64,000 nt of DNA from UBA6544 sp038131165 (lineage in GTDB: Bacteria > Pseudomonadota > Alphaproteobacteria > UBA8366): positions 1 to 64,000 of the forward strand of contig JAYPOZ010000013.1 of assembly GCA_038131165.1 (NCBI GenBank), written 5' to 3'. The notes under the pieces are model-generated. The model did no database searches. It had not been told where the DNA came from and was given only the letters and a program-made list of their open reading frames with translations. The translations under genes were made by a program, and so were the position numbers. Every line of letters begins with the position of its first letter. Positions within the stretch are counted from its first letter, which is position 1. Positions 8,638-17,498 of this stretch are shown piece after piece.

Positions 8638-8686
8638 GGTGTCGTTTCTCCAACTTGGTTAAAGCGGTCTTCGAAGAAGGTGGGGC

Positions 8687-10045
8687 TCAACCGAATCCCG
8701 GCGGCATTCCGGGAAGTCCATGGCGCATCAGCCCCTTGTTCCCCATCTTGCCGACCTTCTTCATCATCTTGTTCATCGTCTGAAACTGTTTGAGCAGCTT
8801 ATTGACTTCCTGCACCGAGGTGCCTGACCCGGCCGCGATACGCCGCTTCCGCGACGCCTGAATGACTTTCGGACGCTGGCGCTCGTCGCCGGTCATCGAG
8901 AAAATAATCGCGCGCTGACGGCGGATCATTCCCTCGTCGATCTTGGCTTCCGCCATCTGCTTCTGCGCCTTGGCGACACCCGGCAGCATGCCCATCAGCC
9001 CGCCGAGACCACCCATCTTCTGCAGTTGGTCAAGCTGATCGGCGAGATCGTTGAGATCCATCTCGCCCTTTTGCAGCTTCTTCGCCAGCTTTTCGGCTTT
9101 CTCGGTCTCGACCGCCTCCGAGACCTTTTCGACCAGGCTGACGACATCGCCCATGCCGAGGATACGGTTCGCTATCCGGTCGGGATGGAATTCCTCAAGG
9201 GCGTCGAGCTTCTCTCCGACACCGATCAGTTTGATCGGGCAGCCGGTCACGGCCCGCATGGAGAGCGCCGCGCCGCCTCTTGCGTCGCCGTCGACACGGG
9301 TCAGGACGATGCCCGTGAGACCCACGCGCTCGTTGAAGCTCTCCGCGACCGTGACCGCATCCTGGCCGGTCATCGCGTCGGCGACCAACAAGACTTCGTG
9401 CGGCTCGCTGACACTGCGAACCGCAGCGACCTCGTCCATCAGCATTTCGTCGACATGCAGCCGACCCGCCGTATCCAGAATGACAACGTCATAGCCGCCA
9501 AGCCGACCCGCCTGCATGGCGCGTTTGGCAATATCCACCGGCTGTTGGCCATCGACGATCGGCAGCGTCGCGACATCCACCTGCTCGCCGAGAACCGCGA
9601 GTTGTTGCTGCGCCGCCGGGCGATAGACGTCGAGCGACGCCATGAGGACTTTCTGGCGATCGCGGGTCTTCAGTCGCGCCCCGAGCTTCGCCGCCGTCGT
9701 CGTTTTACCGGAACCCTGCAGGCCGACAAGAAGAATGGGCACCGGCGGGGTAGCAGCCAGGCTGATTGCGGAATCGCTATCGTCGCCGAGCATCGCCACA
9801 AGCTCGTCATGGACGATCTTGACCACCATTTGCCCCGGCGTCACCGACCGCAGGACCTCGCGGCCAAGTGCCGCCGGTTTTACCTTGCCGATGAAGTCCC
9901 GTACCACCGGAAGGGCGACATCCGCCTCAAGCAGCGCCACGCGAATTTCGCGCATCGCCTCATCGACGTCCTGCTCTTTCAGGACGCCACGGCGGGTGAG
10001 GCTATCGAAAATGCCTCCTAGACGGTCGCTTAATGCGTCGAACAT
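8687..10045 (-). CDS. ffh: signal recognition particle protein Ffh
   Basis: This is the GTPase subunit of the signal recognition particle, which targets nascent membrane proteins to FtsY. The 452 residues carry an N-domain, a G-domain with GLQGSGKTTTAAKLG, DTAGRLHVDEM and the TRVDGDARGG region, and a C-terminal methionine-rich M-domain (GGLGGLMGMLPG, and FQTMNKMMKKVGKMGNKG at the end). ATG 10045 matches the family start. It heads the minus-strand operon. Its receptor ftsY lies 3 kb away on the opposite strand, so both SRP halves are in this window. Confidence 0.97.
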   Translation of the reverse strand: MFDALSDRLGGIFDSLTRRGVLKEQDVDEAMREIRVALLEADVALPVVRDFIGKVKPAALGREVLRSVTPGQMVVKIVHDELVAMLGDDSDSAISLAATPPVPILLVGLQGSGKTTTAAKLGARLKTRDRQKVLMASLDVYRPAAQQQLAVLGEQVDVATLPIVDGQQPVDIAKRAMQAGRLGGYDVVILDTAGRLHVDEMLMDEVAAVRSVSEPHEVLLVADAMTGQDAVTVAESFNERVGLTGIVLTRVDGDARGGAALSMRAVTGCPIKLIGVGEKLDALEEFHPDRIANRILGMGDVVSLVEKVSEAVETEKAEKLAKKLQKGEMDLNDLADQLDQLQKMGGLGGLMGMLPGVAKAQKQMAEAKIDEGMIRRQRAIIFSMTGDERQRPKVIQASRKRRIAAGSGTSVQEVNKLLKQFQTMNKMMKKVGKMGNKGLMRHGLPGMPPGFG

Positions 10046-10246
10046 ACCCGGGTCGTAACCTCAAAACAAAAACGCGCCAGTGCGCGAACACTCGCGGACT
10101 GACGGAGCCCCTCGGGGCCGATAGATACACTACCTTTGAAAACCGAAGGGCTTTTACGCCCGTGCCGCCGCTAAGTCAAGCAATGGACAGGCAGGGGAAT
10201 GCAACCCAGGAGCCCTTAACGAGCGAGCATCAATCACCTAAGTTGC

Positions 10247-10274
10247 TTGTCAGTTCCGACGCGCCGCATATGAT
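10247..10274 (+). promoter_or_regulatory. sigma70-type promoter of the XRE regulator
   Basis: TTGTCA at 10247-10252 and TATGAT at 10269-10274 are separated by 16 bases, a close match to the housekeeping -35 and -10 boxes. Transcription would start near 10281. That is directly before the operator palindrome at 10285-10310 and 50 bases before the regulator's ATG. Confidence 0.6.
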
Positions 10275-10284
10275 ACAAACATGA

Positions 10285-10310
10285 GTAGTGTAAAGGTGTC
10301 TTTACGCTAC
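10285..10310 (+). promoter_or_regulatory. 26-bp operator-like palindrome upstream of the XRE gene
   Basis: The arms GTAGTGTAAAG and CTTTACGCTAC are reverse complements at 10 of 11 positions around a GTGT centre. The site covers the predicted transcription start of the promoter at 10247-10274, the classic position for autorepression by a dimeric HTH protein. It could also form a hairpin in RNA. The rest of the 285-bp gap between ffh and this gene shows nothing else I can name. Confidence 0.55.
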
Positions 10311-10330
10311 CTATAACATGGGTGGAGCAG

Positions 10331-10732
10331 ATGGCGCGGAATGTGACGCGAAAACCGGATCCGATCGATTATCATGTGGGTCAGTCGATCCGGACACGCC
10401 GAAGGGAATTGGGACTCAGTCAAACGGCGTTAGGCGATGAGATCGGGGTCAGCTTTAAACAGGTTCAAAAATACGAAAGTGGCGCAAACCGGATCGGCGC
10501 GGGCAGACTTTATGAGATATCGGTGGCGTTGAAAACAGATGTTGAAACTTTCTTCGCTCTCGCGCCGGCGACCACATTGCCGAGTTCGGCCAGCTCGATT
10601 GTCGACGACATTACATCGATCGGCATCGACCAGGAGTGTGAAAAGCTCATCGAGGCGTACTACGCGATTCCCGACCGACAACTCCGCCAGAATTTTCTGA
10701 GCCTGCTGCGCACGATTTCGGACGACGACTAG
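10331..10732 (+). CDS. XRE-family transcriptional regulator
   Basis: The 133-residue protein has a helix-turn-helix of the Cro/C1 type at about residues 15-70: HVGQSIRTRRRELGLSQTAL, then VSFKQVQKYESGANRIGAGR. This wording is typical of the short alphaproteobacterial XRE regulators often called transcriptional regulator in Rhizobium and Brucella. A C-terminal segment ends RQNFLSLLRTISDDD. A paralogue with the same architecture lies at 21884-22300. ATG 10331 with GGTGGAG just upstream is preferred to the GTG at 10322. It stands alone between ffh (divergent) and dapF, with its own promoter and palindrome, so it is probably autoregulated. Its targets are unknown. Confidence 0.88.
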   Translation: MARNVTRKPDPIDYHVGQSIRTRRRELGLSQTALGDEIGVSFKQVQKYESGANRIGAGRLYEISVALKTDVETFFALAPATTLPSSASSIVDDITSIGIDQECEKLIEAYYAIPDRQLRQNFLSLLRTISDDD

Positions 10733-10841
10733 GGGTCTGCCTGCCGCAAACCAGTGGACAGCGTCACCTCCATCGCCCTATAAGGCGTCCAGGATACCGG
10801 AAACCCAGGCAGCCACAGCGCCCTGTCGCTAAGCGGAAGAA

Positions 10842-11663
10842 ATGTCGGCGATACCATTTACTAAAATGCACGGTGCGGGAAACGATTTCGTCGTCATCGA
10901 CCTGCGAACCACGCCGCTCGACTTGACGGATGAGAAGTTGGCGGCGATCGCCGACCGTCACAAGGGCGTCGGATGCGATCAGGTCGTCTTAATCGAATCG
11001 GCACGGAATAGCGCCGATATCCGCTTACGTTTTTACAATGCAGACGGAAGCGAAGCCGGCGCCTGCGGCAACGGGGCGCGCTGTGCCGCTTCGAAAGTCA
11101 TGCAAGACGAAGCGCGGCAAACACTCTCGATCGAGACGGCCACCACCCTCTTACAGGCCGATAAAGGCAATACCGGCGCCGTTACCGTCAATATGGGTCC
11201 GGCGCGGCTAGAATGGACCGGCATCCCGCTCGCGCGCGACGTGGATACGCTCCATCTGCCGATCGCCATCGGCCCGGTAGCGGACCCCGCCGCGGTCGGC
11301 ATGGGGAATCCCCACTGTGTCTTCTTCGTAGAAGATGCGGAGGCAATCGATGTCGACAGCATCGGGCCAATCATCGAGCGGCATGAGTTGTTTCCGGAGC
11401 GCACGAATGTCGAGTTCGCCTCGTCGTTGCCCGATGGGCGACTGCGCATGCGGGTTTGGGAACGCGGCGTCGGCATAACCCTTGCCTGCGGCAGCGGCGT
11501 CTGCGCTGTCGCGGTGGCCGCCGTGCGCCGCGGCCTACTCTCCGGGCGAACCGCGGAGATCGTGGCCGATGGCGGCACGCTTGCCGCGACTTGGCAGGAA
11601 GACGGCACCGTGATGCTGACCGGACCCGTGGCGACAAGTTTCCGCGGCACGTTCGATGACTAG
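10842..11663 (+). CDS. dapF: diaminopimelate epimerase
   Basis: The enzyme converts LL- to meso-diaminopimelate for lysine and peptidoglycan by a two-cysteine acid/base mechanism. Both cysteines are visible: C75 in ACGNGARC and C216 in ACGSGVCA. MHGAGNDFVVID at the N-terminus and GMGNPHCVFFV in the middle are also family marks. The length of 273 is normal. ATG 10842 is preceded by GGAAGAA. The stop overlaps the mtaB start by eight bases. Confidence 0.97.
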   Translation: MSAIPFTKMHGAGNDFVVIDLRTTPLDLTDEKLAAIADRHKGVGCDQVVLIESARNSADIRLRFYNADGSEAGACGNGARCAASKVMQDEARQTLSIETATTLLQADKGNTGAVTVNMGPARLEWTGIPLARDVDTLHLPIAIGPVADPAAVGMGNPHCVFFVEDAEAIDVDSIGPIIERHELFPERTNVEFASSLPDGRLRMRVWERGVGITLACGSGVCAVAVAAVRRGLLSGRTAEIVADGGTLAATWQEDGTVMLTGPVATSFRGTFDD

Positions 11664-12930
11664 CAAAGACACGATGAAACGCGTGCCCGACATCATTACC
11701 TTCGGCTGCCGCCTCAACACCTACGAATCCGAGGTCATACGCGGTCATGCGGCGTTGGCCGGCGCCACGGACATGGTGATCGTCAACACCTGCGCCGTCA
11801 CCCGCGAGGCGGAAAGACAGGCCCGCCAAGCCATTCGGCGCGCGCGTCGAGAGCGCCCAGAAGCGCAGATAATCGTCACCGGCTGCGCGGCGCAGATCGA
11901 TCCCGCTACCTATGCCGATATGCCCGAAGTCGACCGAGTGATCGGCAACAGCGAGAAACTCGAGCCGTCCAGCTACACATCGGACGCGCCGATCCTGGTG
12001 AACGACATCATGTCGGTGCGGGAGACGGCCAACCATCTAATCCAAGGGTTCGAAGAACGCGCCCGGGCCTTTGTCCAGGTCCAGCAAGGCTGCGATCATC
12101 GCTGCACGTTTTGCATCATACCGTTTGGCCGCGGCAACAGCCGCTCCGTTCCGATTGGGCAGATCGCGACCCAAGTCCGGGCCCTGGTGGCCAACGGCTA
12201 TGCGGAAATCGTCCTCAGCGGCGTCGATATCTCTTCCTATGGCGGAGATTTACCCGGACAGCCGAGTCTCGGCCAGATGGTCCGCCGCCTGCTGGCCCAA
12301 GTCCCGGAATTACGGCGTCTGCGGATCTCGTCGATCGACTGCATCGAAGTCGATCCGGAGCTCAAGCGGCTGTTCGCCGAGGAAGAGCGGCTGATGCCGC
12401 ATCTTCATCTTTCGCTGCAGTCCGGCGACGACATGATCCTGAAGCGGATGAAGCGGCGGCATTCAAGATCGGAGGCCATCGCGCTGTGCGACGAGCTGCG
12501 CCGGCTGCGTCCCGATATCGTTTTCGGCGCCGATATCATCGCCGGCTTTCCGACGGAAACCGACGCCATGTTCCAGAATACGCTCGCATTGATCGAAGAC
12601 TGCGGCCTGACCTGGCTGCACGTATTTCCTTATTCGGAACGCGCGGGCACGCCGGCGGCGCGCATGCCACAGATCGCCGCAGCCGAACGGAAATCCAGGG
12701 CCGCCCGCCTGCGCGCGGCCGGCGAGGCCGCCAAGCAAGCTTATCTGAACAGCCGTGTCGGGACGATCGAAGAAATCCTCGTCGAGACACCGGAGACGGG
12801 TCGCACCGCGCATTTCGCACCCGTGAGCCTGGAAGTGCCCAACCGGCCCGGCGCAATCTTCGCGGCGCAGGTCGACCGGGTCGAGAAAGGCGCGCTCTGC
12901 GCAACCGCTGCCAAGCGAGACGCGGCATGA
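11656..12930 (+). CDS. mtaB: tRNA threonylcarbamoyladenosine methylthiotransferase MtaB
   Basis: This radical-SAM enzyme adds a methylthio group to t6A37 of tRNA (ms2t6A). Three N-terminal cysteines hold one cluster (C18 in FGCRLN, C46 in NTCAVT, C77 in VTGCAAQ). The radical-SAM triad is C146-x3-C150-x2-C153 in QGCDHRCTFCIIPFGRG. The VLSGVDISSYG and HLHLSLQSGDD segments are typical of the MtaB/RimO/MiaB group, and the start FGCRLNTYES points to MtaB. There are 424 residues from ATG 11656, and a second ATG at 11674 is possible. It overlaps dapF and, as ATGA, ftsY. Confidence 0.93.
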   Translation: MTSKDTMKRVPDIITFGCRLNTYESEVIRGHAALAGATDMVIVNTCAVTREAERQARQAIRRARRERPEAQIIVTGCAAQIDPATYADMPEVDRVIGNSEKLEPSSYTSDAPILVNDIMSVRETANHLIQGFEERARAFVQVQQGCDHRCTFCIIPFGRGNSRSVPIGQIATQVRALVANGYAEIVLSGVDISSYGGDLPGQPSLGQMVRRLLAQVPELRRLRISSIDCIEVDPELKRLFAEEERLMPHLHLSLQSGDDMILKRMKRRHSRSEAIALCDELRRLRPDIVFGADIIAGFPTETDAMFQNTLALIEDCGLTWLHVFPYSERAGTPAARMPQIAAAERKSRAARLRAAGEAAKQAYLNSRVGTIEEILVETPETGRTAHFAPVSLEVPNRPGAIFAAQVDRVEKGALCATAAKRDAA

Positions 12931-13868
12931 GCAGCGGCGGATGGCTCAGTCGGCTCAAAGCGGGGCTCGCCAAATCTTCTTCGCGGCTGGTCGACGGCAT
13001 TGCTGGCGTCTTCACGCGCCGCCGTCTCGATGACGCGGCTGTTCAGGAACTCGAAGACGTGCTGATCTCCGCCGACCTCGGTCCTGCCACCGCGGCGCGC
13101 CTGGCCGGCGGTCTGGCCGCCCGGCGAATCGACCGCGAAGTCGACGCCGAAGAGATCCGGGCGCTGCTCGCCGACGATATTGCGGATATTCTGGCGCCCG
13201 TTGCCGTCGAGCCCATGATCGCCTCCGAGCATAAACCCCATGTGGTGATGGTGGTCGGGGTCAACGGAACCGGAAAGACGACAACCATCGGTAAATTGGC
13301 AAAGCGCTTTGTGGATGAGGGGCACTCGGTGGTTCTTGCCGCGGGTGACACGTTTCGCGCCGCGGCAATCGAGCAGCTTGGCGTTTGGGGCGAGCGCACG
13401 GGATGTCCGGTGATCTCCAGCAAGATCGGCAGCGATGCATCGGGCCTGGTATACGAGGCGGTGGAGAAAGCCCGCAGCATCGGCGCGGACATGCTGTTGA
13501 TCGATACGGCCGGCCGACTGCACAACAAGACGGACCTGATGGCAGAGCTTGAGAAAATACAGCGGGTCATCCGGAAACTCGATCCAAGCGCACCGCACGA
13601 AGTGCTCTTGGTACTCGACGCGACCACGGGCCAGAACGCCATCGCCCAGGTCGAGACGTTTGGAGAAATGGTATCCATCACCGGATTGGTGGTCACAAAG
13701 CTCGACGGGACGGCCAAAGGAGGCGTTCTGGTCGCGCTGGCCGACCGGTTCGGCCTGCCGGTCCGTGCCATCGGCGTCGGCGAGGGCATTGACGATCTTC
13801 GCCCCTTCTCGGCCCGAGAATACGCCCGCAACCTGATGGGGCTGGAGCCGGAAAATCCGGCGCCTTAA
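12927..13868 (+). CDS. ftsY: signal recognition particle receptor FtsY
   Basis: FtsY is the membrane-associated SRP receptor GTPase. The 313-residue protein has a short N-terminal part without the acidic A-domain of E. coli FtsY. The NG core follows: GVNGTGKTTTIGKLA (111-125), GDTFRAAAIEQL, DTAGRLHNK, and TKLDGTAKGG. The start ATG overlaps the mtaB stop (ATGA at 12927-12930). The stop TAA overlaps the stop of the convergent response regulator by two bases. Its partner ffh is on the other strand 3 kb away. Confidence 0.96.
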   Translation: MSSGGWLSRLKAGLAKSSSRLVDGIAGVFTRRRLDDAAVQELEDVLISADLGPATAARLAGGLAARRIDREVDAEEIRALLADDIADILAPVAVEPMIASEHKPHVVMVVGVNGTGKTTTIGKLAKRFVDEGHSVVLAAGDTFRAAAIEQLGVWGERTGCPVISSKIGSDASGLVYEAVEKARSIGADMLLIDTAGRLHNKTDLMAELEKIQRVIRKLDPSAPHEVLLVLDATTGQNAIAQVETFGEMVSITGLVVTKLDGTAKGGVLVALADRFGLPVRAIGVGEGIDDLRPFSAREYARNLMGLEPENPAP

Positions 13869-14959
13869 GCGGCTTTTGCAGAATCGCCGGAATATTTCTT
13901 CTTCGCGGCTTCGAGACTCTTCAACAGCTCCTTGCCGACAGGGCCGCCATCGCCTTTGACGTTCCCGTTTATCACGGCGGTAATGCCGTCGATGTGGGTC
14001 TTGACGAACTCCAATAGATTCTCGGTTACCCGGGCGCTGGCACCGGAACAATTGTAGAGGGATTTTCCGAATTCGGATATCAGGGGGTAACCAAAAACGC
14101 CGCCCTGGCCCCGCAACTCGTGAGCTAGAAGATTCAATTTTTCCATCGCAATCTTCATTTGCTCTTCGGCCTTGCCGAAACTGTTTTGCGCTTCCTCATG
14201 CGCATTCACCAAATCGGTGATCGTCTCCTTCACCCAGTCGGTATAATCATCCGCCATTTCGGCAATCTGGGCCTTTGCCGCTTCCAGAATATCCGTATCC
14301 GCCAGACCGCCATCGGAAGCGAATTCAAAATCGCCCCCGGAAAGCTTTTCCTTCAACCGATTCGGCATCCGGAACAGCCACACCGGTGGCTTGTCCTTGC
14401 GGAATTTGCCGGGGTCCTTGCCGGAGTAAACGATTTCGCAATCCGATTCGCTCAGTTTGCGCCGATCTTCTTCGACAAATCCGCGGCTGCGGCGACGATC
14501 GGGGCCAAAATAGGTCGGCGTATAGACGAACTGGCGCGGACTTTCGATGACTTTCTGAACCCGCTTAAAGATGATATCCGGCGAGAACGGCTTGGCCACA
14601 AACTCGTTGACCCCGGCGTCGCGTGCGGTCGTCAGACATTTCCGGTCGACCATGCCGCTGATCATCACGACGGGGACAAAGCGGTCGGGCGAGTTTTCAC
14701 TGCGCCTAATCCAGCGCAACAACATATTCCCGTCGATGCCCGGCATCACCACATCGGAAATCACGACATCAATACCGCCACTGCCCACCGCCTTCAGAGT
14801 ACCGGAGCGCAATTGCAGGATTTCGATGGCTTCCTTACCGTCTTGGGCGAAGTAGTAGTTCCGGACGCCCAGGGAATCCATAACGATCCGCAAGTCGCCC
14901 TACATGAACTTGTTGTCCTCCACCAGCAGGCAGGACATACGACTGAAATCATAACCCAT
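13865..14959 (-). pseudogene. response regulator (receiver plus Hpt-like domain) interrupted by in-frame TAG
   Basis: From ATG 14959 the frame reads MGYDFSRMSCLLVEDNKFM and then meets TAG at 14902-14900. It continues in the same frame for 344 residues to 13865. The parts on both sides belong to one receiver domain: acidic residues ED (14-15) lie before the stop, and after it come the phospho-acceptor D69 in VVISDVVMPG and K123 in FVAKPF. A C-terminal region near residue 280 has LLAHELRGQGGVFG, resembling the histidine-phosphotransfer motif. Reinitiation at the TTG 14893 would drop the first beta strand and the acidic pair. It may be a true nonsense mutation, a sequencing error, or readthrough. 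The rest of the frame looks intact, which suggests a recent change. Confidence 0.75.
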
Positions 14960-15079
14960 GGTCGCTCACGATTCGGTTGCTGCGGTCCCAGCGGACCGGG
15001 TAGTCATATACCATAATTCGTTAATTTTTCACGAACCTGACACAAGGTAAATTTCTTTGTCAGCCTCGCGTGAATATCC

Positions 15080-15325
15080 TCAAACCAGAATATTGAGATA
15101 AAAGCCAGGCGGTACATCCATTCGCGGTCCGTCCGTATCGGCCGCCAGAAGTTGGGTCAGCCGTTCTATGGCGGCTTCGATATCGTGCGGATCGACGAAA
15201 TACCGGCGTATAAGCCCGCGCGAGACCGATGCGGAAGGCCGCGGGCCTTGATCGCGCGGTCTGGTTTGGCCAATGGCACCGGCGCCGGAGCCAGCGGGCG
15301 GAATACGGGGTCCTTCAGAAGGCAT
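15080..15325 (-). CDS. small protein with C-terminal LNILV motif
   Basis: This 81-residue product has a Pro/Gly/Arg-rich first half. A probable helix follows, DPHDIEAAIERLTQLL, and then the ending DVPPGFYLNILV. The last residues match those of the small protein at 17499-17717 (PPRGSFLNILV), and in both a short helix precedes a PP-x-F/Y-x segment. I do not recognise a named family. ATG 15325 is the first start after an in-frame TGA. No ribosome binding site is evident, but promoter-like boxes end six bases upstream, so the mRNA may be leaderless. It lies 120 bases upstream of the broken response regulator on the same strand. Confidence 0.6.
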   Translation of the reverse strand: MPSEGPRIPPAGSGAGAIGQTRPRDQGPRPSASVSRGLIRRYFVDPHDIEAAIERLTQLLAADTDGPRMDVPPGFYLNILV

Positions 15326-15330
15326 GCCGG

Positions 15331-15360
15331 ATCATAATACCGCAAGTTATGGATCGGCAA
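15331..15360 (-). promoter_or_regulatory. candidate promoter placing transcription start at the ATG
   Basis: On the minus strand TTGCCG (15360-15355) and TATGAT (15336-15331) are 18 bases apart. A start seven bases after the -10 box would fall at about 15324-15325, the A of the small gene's ATG. This would explain the missing ribosome binding site. The assignment rests on base matching only. Confidence 0.35.
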
Positions 15361-15423
15361 CTGTTCCCGACTCGCTGGCGACGTAGCCTTATACTCATAC
15401 TTCGGTTATCGGAAGCCGTCTCA

Positions 15424-16263
15424 ATGGATCCAGCCGTCACCCTCGTCGTCCTCGCTTCGGCGCTCATGCATGCCAGTTGGAACGCAGTCGTCAAAGGCAG
15501 CGCCGACGGACTCGCGACGCAAGGCTGGGTGGTGTTGGGCGGCGCGGCCTATGCCTTGCCGCTGCTACCGTTCGTGCCGTTTCCAACCGGAGAGGCATGG
15601 CTCTACATTGTGCTCAGTGCGGTGATTCATTGCGGATACTTCGCCGCCCTGGCGAGCGGTTACCGTATCGGAGACCTGAGCTTCGTCTACCCGGTCGCAC
15701 GCGGCAGCGGCCCGGTTCTGGTCGCCGCCTTGTCGGCGCTGCTGATCGGGGAGTTCCTGTCTCCCTACCAACTGCTCAGCATCGCCATCGTTTGTTCCGG
15801 TCTCTTCGTGCTGGCTTTGAGCGGCCGTCGAGGAGGGGGTCCCAGGGCCTTTCTCTTCGCACTGCTCATTGCGGCCACGATAGCCGGATACAGCGTGACC
15901 GACGCAATCGGCGTTCGTGTCGCCAGTACGCCTTTGTCTTACATTCCTTGGCTCATCGTCGTGCAGGCACTTCCGTTCGGGGCGTTTGTCGCTTGGTCGC
16001 GCCGCGGAAACCTGAACGGATTGCGCCGTGGGCAGGCGCGCAATTTCTTCCTCGGCGGCCTGTTGATCGGCGCCTCCTACGGCCTGGCCATGTGGGCCTT
16101 CAGCCAGGAACGCGTGGCAGTCGTGATGGCGCTGCGGGAGACCGCGGTGATCTTCGGCGCCGTCTTAGGCGCTCTGGTATTCAAAGAAACGTTCGGGCTC
16201 AGGCGGCTCTTCGCCTCGCTGCTCATTGCCGCCGGCGCCATATGTCTGAATCTGGTCCCATGA
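15424..16263 (+). CDS. EamA/DMT-family transporter
   Basis: The 279-residue membrane protein has about ten hydrophobic segments arranged as two EamA halves, typical of the drug/metabolite exporter family. Examples are VTLVVLASALMHASWNAVVK at the start, SFVYPVARGSGPVLVAALSA near the end of the first half, and AVIFGAVLGALVFKE in the second. The substrate cannot be told from sequence. The frame is open upstream, but ATG 15424 begins the first membrane segment. It is divergent from the small LNILV protein and followed by yciB 46 bases later. Confidence 0.88.
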   Translation: MDPAVTLVVLASALMHASWNAVVKGSADGLATQGWVVLGGAAYALPLLPFVPFPTGEAWLYIVLSAVIHCGYFAALASGYRIGDLSFVYPVARGSGPVLVAALSALLIGEFLSPYQLLSIAIVCSGLFVLALSGRRGGGPRAFLFALLIAATIAGYSVTDAIGVRVASTPLSYIPWLIVVQALPFGAFVAWSRRGNLNGLRRGQARNFFLGGLLIGASYGLAMWAFSQERVAVVMALRETAVIFGAVLGALVFKETFGLRRLFASLLIAAGAICLNLVP

Positions 16264-16309
16264 CATCCGGCCTTTCGTTTACCGGGTCGGAAGCGATATA
16301 ACCGCGGCC

Positions 16310-16888
16310 ATGGAACCTTCCTCGCGCCCCTGGCTGAAACCCCTTGTCGATTATGCGCCGCTTGCGGTCTTCTTGCTGACCTATTGGCAAATGGGACTCT
16401 ACGCGGCCACAGCGGGATTGATGATTGCCGTCGCTCTCGGCGTTGTCCTCTCCTATGTGTTGGAACGCTCGGTCCCGGTCATGCCGCTGGTCACTGCGGG
16501 CCTGGTTCTTGTCTTCGGCGGCCTCACCTTGGCGCTCGACGACGAGCGCTTCATCAAGATGAAGCCGACCATCGTCCAGGCCCTGTTTGCCGCCGTCATG
16601 TTCGGCGGCCTGATCCTCGATAAACCAGTCCTGAAACCGTTGTTCGGGCGCGCCTGGAATCTGCAGGATGAAGGATGGCGAAAACTCACCTTTAGGTTCG
16701 GGATATTTTTCGCCGTGTCCGGCGCGCTCAACGAAATCGTGTGGCGCACGCAGACCACGGACGTTTGGGTGAACTTCAAGGTCTTCGGCCTGATGGGCCT
16801 CACCTTCATGTTCATCATGACCCAGGTGCCGATGATCCAACGCTATCATATTCCCGAAGACGATACACCGCGCGACGCCGAGCCTTAG
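16310..16888 (+). CDS. yciB: inner membrane septation protein YciB family
   Basis: The 192-residue protein has five to six hydrophobic segments and the family markers LVDYAPLAVFLLTYW, KMKPTIVQALFAAVMFGG and LNEIVWRTQTTDVWVNFKVF. YciB (IspZ/IspA) is linked to septation and envelope homeostasis. Its stop TAG overlaps the stop of the convergent NUDIX gene (16885-16888). It probably shares a transcript with the EamA transporter upstream. Confidence 0.92.
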   Translation: MEPSSRPWLKPLVDYAPLAVFLLTYWQMGLYAATAGLMIAVALGVVLSYVLERSVPVMPLVTAGLVLVFGGLTLALDDERFIKMKPTIVQALFAAVMFGGLILDKPVLKPLFGRAWNLQDEGWRKLTFRFGIFFAVSGALNEIVWRTQTTDVWVNFKVFGLMGLTFMFIMTQVPMIQRYHIPEDDTPRDAEP

Positions 16889-17484
16889 AAATTGCCGGTT
16901 TCGCCCTCGGGATTCGAGTACGGCGCAAAAGCCGCGACCCCTTCGACACAGCGGTAATGGTCCAAGGCCCAATGGACGGAAGGAAAGGCGATTCCATCGC
17001 GCGGAATATCCTCCCAGTCGAATAGACCCACTTCCTGTGTCTCCTCGCCAACGCCAAAACCGGGTTGCCTGAGCGTGGCTCGATAGATGATCTGGACCTG
17101 GCTGATGCGCGGCACGTTATAGATGCCAAGGACGCCGTCGATCGCGATATCGGCGCAGACCTCTTCCCGGGCTTCGCGGCACGCACCTGCGGCGGCGGTC
17201 TCGTTCAATTCAAGAAATCCGGCCGGAATGGTCCAGTAGCCGCGTCTTGGGTTTATATCCCGGCGTGCAAGGAGAATTTTACCTTCATGGCCGATGACCG
17301 CGCCGACAACGATCTTCGGATTCTCGTAATTGATAAAGCCGCAGTCGGGACACACGAGCCGCTCGCGATTGTCGCCCTCCGGCACTTCGCGAATGCGCGG
17401 GCCGCCATCGCGGGATTCAGTCTGGTCGGCAGGTGGTGTCATGCCGCCAATTTGGCGGCCATTTTCATCGGCGACAAGCGCCAT
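16885..17484 (-). CDS. NUDIX hydrolase with N-terminal CxxC zinc-ribbon segment
   Basis: The 199-residue protein has a NUDIX box, GFLELNETAAAGACREAREEV, matching Gx5Ex7REUxEExG. Before it lies LVCPDCGFINYENPK, the zinc-ribbon type start seen in ADP-ribose and NADH pyrophosphatase relatives, although only one CxxC pair is visible. About 35 residues precede this. The likely role is hydrolysis of a nucleoside diphosphate derivative; the substrate is uncertain. It lies 14 bases after the small LNILV protein at 17499-17717 and the two are probably cotranscribed. Confidence 0.9.
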   Translation of the reverse strand: MALVADENGRQIGGMTPPADQTESRDGGPRIREVPEGDNRERLVCPDCGFINYENPKIVVGAVIGHEGKILLARRDINPRRGYWTIPAGFLELNETAAAGACREAREEVCADIAIDGVLGIYNVPRISQVQIIYRATLRQPGFGVGEETQEVGLFDWEDIPRDGIAFPSVHWALDHYRCVEGVAAFAPYSNPEGETGNF

Positions 17485-17498
17485 TTTGCAGAAACCTG

